53,735 bases of DNA from contig NW_020167569.1 in NCBI RefSeq assembly GCF_001641265.1, forward strand, positions 1 through 53,735, given 5' to 3'. The position numbers were made by a program, and so were the translations under genes. Shown one piece after another: positions 52,763 through 53,735 of the stretch. This DNA is from Pseudogymnoascus destructans (Eukaryota > Ascomycota > Leotiomycetes > Thelebolales > Thelebolaceae). Numbering within the stretch: the stretch's first letter is position 1; the number at the start of each line of letters is the position of its first letter. Under the pieces are notes generated by a model. The model searched no databases, was not told where the DNA came from, and saw only the letters and a program-made list of their open reading frames with translations.

Positions 52763-53735
52763 ATGGCCAAACACGACGACACATCCATATCCCATGACGC
52801 GGAGTCCTGCGAATCTATCGCCGGCTGCAAGCTCTACGAACATCCGGCGGCATTCCGACATTCGGGTCTCCGCACCGAACTCAACACCGATGGCTCAACC
52901 ACAACAGATTTACGGCCGACCTTCAAGGACTCCAGCCAGCCCACAACACCACGCCACGCAGAGCTACGTGAGGCGGACGACTATATGAATGGGGGCCTCC
53001 CGCACGAATTTTTAGGGACCCCACCGCCCATTGCCTCTACAGAAGCATCCGCAATCTCCCGGCCATCGAGCATCAGACAAATCTCCGCTGCACCAAGCGT
53101 CAGGGGAAACGGCGCTATCTACAGTGGGAACGGCACACAGACGCCTCCTGGCCGAAGAAGTGTACAATTCGCAAGGGCCGATTCGGGGGATATAGCAATA
53201 CCGGCGCGATGGGATGTCTCTGATGCGGACGGAGATCCGCAGGGCAAGGGCATATCTCTCATGTCTAAACTGAGAGCTCTGGCGATAACAGGAGGATTGA
53301 ATACACACACGGAGCAAAAGCACGGGTAATGTACAATCTTACGCTGGGGGGTCGTTGTCTGCACCGCACTCGCCGACCGCGGAGAGATTTGGCTCATCGA
53401 TTGGGGTGCCTGGGACCCTGGAGGAGGAGGGCAGTGATGCCGATGCCGATGCGGAGCAAAGCCGATGAACAAACCGTGGACGATGCTGCACGTGTGAAGA
53501 AGAAGCGTCGATACCGCAGGCCGCCGTGGGGAAGCCTGCAAATCGACCAGTCAACCTCAGCGGAAGCGGGCGCATCGTCTAGCAGGATGAGACGCCGAAA
53601 CACCATGCCTGATGATCTCGAAGAGCCTCGTGGCGGCGTTTCTGAAGGAGAAGGAAGAGATAGACTGGGCATGGGATCTGCTTGGAGAAAGGGGAGCTCA
53701 TGGGTGTCGGGAGGACGTGGCCATAATTACTCGGG
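52763..53735 (+). pseudogene. PLD1 5' end, right copy, frameshifted and cut by window end
   Basis: ATG 52763 corresponds to 10838 in the intact gene. Relative to that copy it lost 2 bases near 52790, 5 near 52845, 2 in a CA run near 53308 and 2 near 53460. The frame is therefore broken several times in under 1 kb while substitutions are almost absent. Pure small deletions without substitutions argue for read-level errors at a contig end rather than a true pseudogene. Confidence 0.85.

Larger units (their letters stand above)
41932..53735 (+). repeat. Right copy of 11.8 kb terminal direct repeat
   Basis: Same sequence and orientation as 1-11820, 16 bases shorter overall. Retrotransposon pol is intact in this copy. 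From about 50450 to the end it is shorter at many places than the left copy, and PLD1 is broken. The two copies complement each other in quality, each being poor toward its own window end. Confidence 0.97.

Noticed and set aside
1..53735. Starship-type giant mobile element carrying host genes
   Set aside because: I found no DUF3435 tyrosine-recombinase captain gene, and the cargo consists of conserved housekeeping genes.
50888..53735. Second functional copies (paralogues) of the acidic protein and PLD1
   Set aside because: The copies are the same sequence with small indels that increase toward the window end. That fits a repeated read-out of one locus rather than gene duplication followed by divergence.
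1..53735. tRNA or rRNA genes
   Set aside because: I saw no convincing cloverleaf with A and B boxes and no rRNA-like sequence. A tRNAscan or Rfam search would be decisive.

Overview
This is nuclear DNA of a filamentous ascomycete (Pezizomycotina). The evidence is compact genes with 50-90 bp introns (GTAAGT-type donors, CTGAC/CTAAC branch sites), fungal forms of PLD1, COQ7, RTF1 and SLY1, a pogo/Fot1-type DNA transposon, and a chromodomain-bearing Ty3/gypsy retrotransposon. I cannot place it to species.

Layout. (1) 1-3952: the 5' two-thirds of a minus-strand Ty3/gypsy chromovirus, cut by the window start. (2) 3953-8978: an older graveyard, in which a gag-protease relic full of Gln-to-stop changes is interrupted by three ~0.92-1.09 kb LTR-like units, two of them with perfect 5-bp target duplications. 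(3) 8979-34392: a gene-rich island with an unknown acidic 338-residue protein (-), phospholipase D (+), COQ7 (-), RTF1 (+), a fungal Cys/His-motif protein (+), SLY1 (-), and a 1356-residue PNUTS-like PP1-docking/CCCH protein (+). (4) 34835-36695: a complete pogo-family transposon with perfect 83-bp inverted repeats and an intact transposase. (5) 36698-37922: AT-rich relics, including a dead second pogo-like transposase. (6) 37923-45895: a full-length copy of the chromovirus, with an intact 1340-residue pol and an extra spliced gene on the opposite strand between pol and the 3' LTR. (7) 45896-53735: a second copy of regions (2), the 338-residue gene and the first ~980 bp of PLD1.

The most important structural fact is that positions 1-11820 and 41932-53735 are the same sequence in the same orientation, so the two window ends overlap by ~11.8 kb. 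Differences between the copies are mostly 1-5 base indels. In the left copy they are concentrated near the left end (pol broken there, intact in the right copy). In the right copy they are concentrated near the right end (PLD1 broken there, intact in the left copy). This is what a contig closing on itself (unit about 41.9 kb) with poorly polished ends would look like. It could reflect a real tandem duplication, a circular DNA, or an assembly loop through the ~8 kb retrotransposon. The second copies of genes should not be counted as paralogues.

The best candidate for new biology is the antisense, three-intron gene inside the chromovirus (38524-39617). It encodes a predicted 278-residue protein with a six-cysteine cluster. 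Because it lies antisense to the genomic RNA, its introns would survive retrotransposition. The housekeeping genes are functionally unrelated to each other (phospholipid signalling, ubiquinone synthesis, Paf1-complex transcription elongation, ER-Golgi fusion, PP1 regulation) and form ordinary single-gene transcription units.
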